NCBI GenBank assembly: GCA_945861315.1
Contig: CAMAUB010000096.1
Coordinates: 1-5,661, forward strand
Length of the DNA: 5,661 nt
Direction of reading: 5' to 3'
Origin: Chlamydia trachomatis
GTDB taxonomy: Bacteria > Chlamydiota > Chlamydiia > Chlamydiales > JAAKFR01
Below the pieces are notes generated by a model. That model was not told where the DNA came from, ran no database searches, and worked only from the letters and a program-made list of their open reading frames with translations. A program made the translations under genes and the position numbers. Positions 5,605 through 5,661 of the stretch are shown here, piece after piece; position 1 is the first letter of the stretch; each line of letters starts with the position of its first letter.

Positions 5605-5661
5605 ACCAGTTAGATAAATAAAATTTTGATGAAAAAAGACCTCAACTTGGTGTAAAAGCAT

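Noticed and set aside
5551..5661. 36-codon minus-strand frame entering from the right window edge and overlapping the 3' end of ispA
   Set aside because: AT-rich, no recognisable content, and it would overlap ispA by over 50 bases; cannot be supported from this window.

Overview
The window looks like chromosome from a member of the Chlamydiae, probably one of the amoeba- or protist-associated lineages rather than Chlamydiaceae. This rests on protein recognition alone. The two type III secretion export-apparatus proteins (SctU, then SctV) match the chlamydial CdsU/CdsV pair in order and in family-specific sequence. A short GlmU-like hexapeptide protein overlapping an IspA-type prenyl synthase is the arrangement I remember from Chlamydia trachomatis (glmU-ispA). 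I could not run a database search, so genus and species are left open.

Layout. (1) Positions 1-1636, minus strand: the 5' part of sctV, cut by the left window edge, preceded by complete sctU. The two genes are 3 bp apart and surely co-transcribed. (2) Positions 1637-1701: a short divergent intergenic region with plausible back-to-back promoters. (3) Positions 1702-3819, plus strand: one large gene for a 705-residue protein I cannot name. It consists of two tandem copies of a roughly 325-residue module, each a run of about 30-residue helical repeats of ankyrin/PPR-like appearance. (4) Positions 3820-4187: a 368-bp gene-free stretch. It holds a 166-bp near-perfect palindrome beginning one base after the stop codon, then a good sigma70-type promoter. 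(5) Positions 4188-5604, plus strand: a left-handed beta-helix (GlmU C-domain-like) gene overlapping ispA by 26 bp, forming a two-gene operon in this window. (6) Positions 5605-5661: AT-rich sequence with no supported feature.

How the genes relate. SctU and SctV form the substrate-switching and gating part of the type III secretion export gate in the inner membrane. The beta-helix protein and the prenyl diphosphate synthase probably supply envelope precursors, an N-acyl- or acetyl-sugar step and isoprenoid chains respectively. The duplicated solenoid gene has no demonstrable link to either group. Its position divergent to T3SS genes in an intracellular lineage makes a host-interaction role conceivable but unproven. 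The strongest candidates for something undescribed are the duplicated solenoid protein and the large palindromic element directly after it.
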